From NCBI GenBank assembly GCA_001801495.1, contig MGXW01000029.1, positions 1-8,691 of the forward strand: 8,691 nucleotides of DNA. Reading direction: 5' to 3'. Shown one piece after another: positions 6,700 to 8,691 of the stretch (its first letter is position 1; each line of letters opens with the position of its first letter). The notes beneath the pieces were generated by a model. That model did not search any database and had not been told where the DNA came from. It worked only from the letters and a program-made list of their open reading frames with translations. The position numbers and the translations under genes were made by a program. Origin of the DNA: Gammaproteobacteria bacterium RIFCSPHIGHO2_12_FULL_37_34 (GTDB lineage: Bacteria; Pseudomonadota; Gammaproteobacteria; DSM-16500).

Positions 6700-8583
6700 A
6701 TGCTGCAATCTATTCGCGAACATACCCAAGGTTGGATAGCAGGGGTGATCATTTTGGTCATCATTTTATCCTTTGCGTTATTGGGTATTCACAGTTACTT
6801 TATTGGCACACCAAGTAGTAATGTTGTTGCCGAAGTAAATGGTGTTGAAATCACGCGTGAGCAACTCACCGTTGCTTATGAACGATTGCGCCGTCAAGTT
6901 CAAGCGCAATATGGTTCAAATAATCCTACTACTAAAGACGAATCTACTTTAAAAAATCGTGCATTACATGCTTTAATTGATATTGAAGTGTTGAAACAAG
7001 CTTCTGTTGCTGAAGGATTTCGAATTTCTGATCGTCAAATCGACAATTATCTTCAAAGCATGCCAGAATTTCAGGTGGATGGTCAATTTTCAATTGAGCG
7101 CTTTCAAGAAATCTTATCTTCAACTTTGCTCTCTACTAGCGAATTTCTTGATTTAATTAAAACGAGTTTACTTATTGATCAACCGAGGTTAGGTATTTTG
7201 TTTACCTCTTTTGCTTTACCTGATGAGACGAACTATACCATTGCACTCGTCAACCAAGTACGTGATATCGAATATATTAATATTCCGCTGCAATATTTTC
7301 TTTTACAGCCGATTAACATTTCTCAAGAAAAAATTAAAGCTTACTATGATAAAAACCAAAAAGATTTTATGACACCGGAACAAGTGAATGTTGAATATCT
7401 TGAGTTGTCGATCAACGATATTGCAGCTAAAATCAATCCTACGGATACTATATTAAAAACGTTCTATAATGAAAATATTAACTCCTATACCCAACCAACC
7501 GCATGGAAATTAGCTGATATTATTGTACCTATTCAACCAGATGCATCACCTGCACAAATTTCTTACGCGGAAGACAAGGCAAATGAACTTGTTCAAGCAT
7601 TAGAAAAAGGACAATATTTCGCTACTATTTCTCGTGATTATCCAGGTACGCTTTCTGGGGAATGGATGACTTTAAATCAAGTTCCTGCCGAATTTCAAAA
7701 AGACGTAGCTGGTCTTACTCAATCAGGTCAGTTTACCCAACCTATTAAGACAGATAAAGGATATGTTATTGTTAACGCGATTGATTTTAAAGAACCAAAA
7801 ATTCAGCCTTTTGCGGACATTAAAAATAAAGTGAAAGAAACTTATGTTCATCAACATGCCGAAGAAAAATTTGCTGAATTACGCGAACAACTTGCCAACA
7901 CAACTTACGAGCATCCTGATTCATTAGCATTTGCTTCCAAAACACTTGGATTACCTATTCAAACCAGTGAATTGTTTGCTCAAGATAAGCCAGGGAAAGA
8001 TATTTCACAATATAAAAAAATACGTGATACAGCCTTTAGTAGGGATGTGCTTGAGGTGCAAAACAATAGTGATGTTGTTCAGATTAATCCAGAAACAATG
8101 ATTGTTTTGCGTGTTAAATCACATCTTGCATCAGCATTATTACCTTTAGAAGGTATTTCTAAGCAAATTGAAGATAAACTGAGAACCGAAGAGGCGGAGG
8201 CTCAAGCAGAAAAATTTGCCAACAATTTTCAAGCGAAATTATCTTCAGGTATGAATCCAGAGCAACTAGCCAATACCTATGGATTTAAATGGGCAAAAAC
8301 CGGGTATATAGGTCGTTATTCTAATAAAGTTGATCCGGCAATTTTAGATACGGCTTTTCGTTTACCCAATCCTGCCATTACCAAGAATGTGGTTTATGGT
8401 ATGACCCGCTTACCGAATGGCTATGCGGTAATCGCAGTAAAATCTATCGAATCTGGCCGTGTTCCTGATCAAAAACAATTCGATGTTTTCTCTGAACAGG
8501 TACAAAATAGTGAAGGTTCGCTTGAGTATGAATTATATAAACAAAGCCAAACCAGCGCTGCAAAAATAAACATCCAGCAGTGA
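6700..8583 (+). CDS. ppiD: Periplasmic folding chaperone PpiD (membrane-anchored, parvulin-like)
   Basis: PpiD is anchored in the inner membrane beside the SecYEG exit and assists proteins emerging into the periplasm. The 627-residue product (E. coli 623) has a short cytoplasmic N-terminus, one transmembrane helix (about residues 12-35) and a SurA_N-like chaperone region with the family-typical MPEFQVDGQF (121-130). YYDKNQKDFMTPEQ (215-228) also matches E. coli closely. A parvulin-like domain lies at about 265-362 and a C-terminal helical lobe follows. The parvulin hallmarks are lost: Asp273 sits at the first His position, Val356 at the second, and the GGxxG motif reads TLSGE (317-321). Isomerase activity is therefore unlikely, as also reported for E. 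coli PpiD. AAGAGAG (6684-6690) is the probable ribosome-binding site. The gene probably depends on the hupB/tRNA transcript. Confidence 0.95.
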   Translation: MLQSIREHTQGWIAGVIILVIILSFALLGIHSYFIGTPSSNVVAEVNGVEITREQLTVAYERLRRQVQAQYGSNNPTTKDESTLKNRALHALIDIEVLKQASVAEGFRISDRQIDNYLQSMPEFQVDGQFSIERFQEILSSTLLSTSEFLDLIKTSLLIDQPRLGILFTSFALPDETNYTIALVNQVRDIEYINIPLQYFLLQPINISQEKIKAYYDKNQKDFMTPEQVNVEYLELSINDIAAKINPTDTILKTFYNENINSYTQPTAWKLADIIVPIQPDASPAQISYAEDKANELVQALEKGQYFATISRDYPGTLSGEWMTLNQVPAEFQKDVAGLTQSGQFTQPIKTDKGYVIVNAIDFKEPKIQPFADIKNKVKETYVHQHAEEKFAELREQLANTTYEHPDSLAFASKTLGLPIQTSELFAQDKPGKDISQYKKIRDTAFSRDVLEVQNNSDVVQINPETMIVLRVKSHLASALLPLEGISKQIEDKLRTEEAEAQAEKFANNFQAKLSSGMNPEQLANTYGFKWAKTGYIGRYSNKVDPAILDTAFRLPNPAITKNVVYGMTRLPNGYAVIAVKSIESGRVPDQKQFDVFSEQVQNSEGSLEYELYKQSQTSAAKINIQQ

Positions 8584-8638
8584 TTCTAAATCAGGAGTGC
8601 CCGCTTAAGAAGAATCTAAACTTATTCCCATCGCATGT

Positions 8639-8691
8639 AAAATATACCTTTATATTTCAACACAAACCGTGAAAATATACAGGTATATTTT
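8639..8691. repeat. Pair of AT-rich palindromic repeats, 33 bp apart, at the window's right end
   Basis: Two 19-bp units (8639-8657 and 8672-8690) share AAAATATAC and TATATTT and differ only in the three central bases (CTT and AGG), giving 16 of 19 identical. Each is itself an inverted repeat: AAATATA/TATATTT with a 4-nt centre in the first, and AAAATATAC/GTATATTTT with a 2-nt centre in the second (8672-8691). They are separated by a 14-bp non-palindromic spacer. About three helical turns between centres would place two bound dimers on one DNA face. They may be operators for the next gene, a weak terminator, or the start of a longer array. Confidence 0.6.

Noticed and set aside
8582..8616. 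Inverted repeat GATTCT/AGAATC after the ppiD stop as a terminator.
   Set aside because: The stem is only 6 bp, AT-rich, has a 23-nt loop and no T-tract.
8666..8684. LexA-like box on the minus strand (CTG, 10 nt, CGG).
   Set aside because: One half-site deviates from CTG-N10-CAG and it is not centred on either palindrome; not enough to call an SOS operator.
8639..8691. CRISPR array at the right end.
   Set aside because: Only two units are visible, the unit is 19 bp and AT-rich, and the spacer is 14 bp, far shorter than CRISPR spacers.

Overview
The window is a chromosomal segment from a gammaproteobacterium. All genes lie on the + strand and concern protein quality control: a tRNA-Leu (cut at the left edge), tig, clpP, clpX, lon, hupB, tRNA-Val, tRNA-Asp and ppiD. 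The order tig-clpP-clpX-lon-hupB-ppiD is the well-known gammaproteobacterial arrangement. The low-GC codon use, the lack of encoded CCA in all three tRNA genes, and the tRNA-Val/tRNA-Asp pair between hupB and ppiD fit best with Legionellales (Legionella/Coxiella relatives). That placement is my inference; no sequence search was possible.

Layout. Positions 1-78 hold tRNA-Leu(UAG), lacking its first four bases. Positions 111-5930 hold tig, clpP, clpX and lon with gaps of 20, 74 and 29 nt. The 74-nt clpP-clpX gap contains a good match to a heat-shock (sigma-32) promoter, so clpX-lon may also be transcribed on their own. The 225-nt lon-hupB gap holds the best housekeeping promoter in the window, followed by a leader of about 150 nt with two possible mini-ORFs. 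hupB, tRNA-Val, tRNA-Asp and ppiD then follow closely with no visible terminator between them. The last 108 nt after ppiD contain no gene but carry two near-identical palindromic AT-rich units 33 bp apart, the second ending exactly at the window edge.

How the genes work together. Trigger factor meets nascent chains at the ribosome. ClpX unfolds tagged or damaged proteins into the ClpP chamber, and Lon degrades misfolded and regulatory proteins independently. PpiD is a membrane-anchored periplasmic chaperone at the Sec exit. HU-beta is a nucleoid protein, classically linked to lon and itself a Lon substrate in E. coli.

All protein genes are intact, with catalytic residues in place except in the degenerate parvulin domain of PpiD. 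I see no mobile element, CRISPR array, toxin-antitoxin pair or evidence of an undescribed multi-gene system. The points most worth a second look are the right-edge palindrome pair, the candidate sigma-32 promoter before clpX, the hupB leader, and the CCA-less tRNAs.
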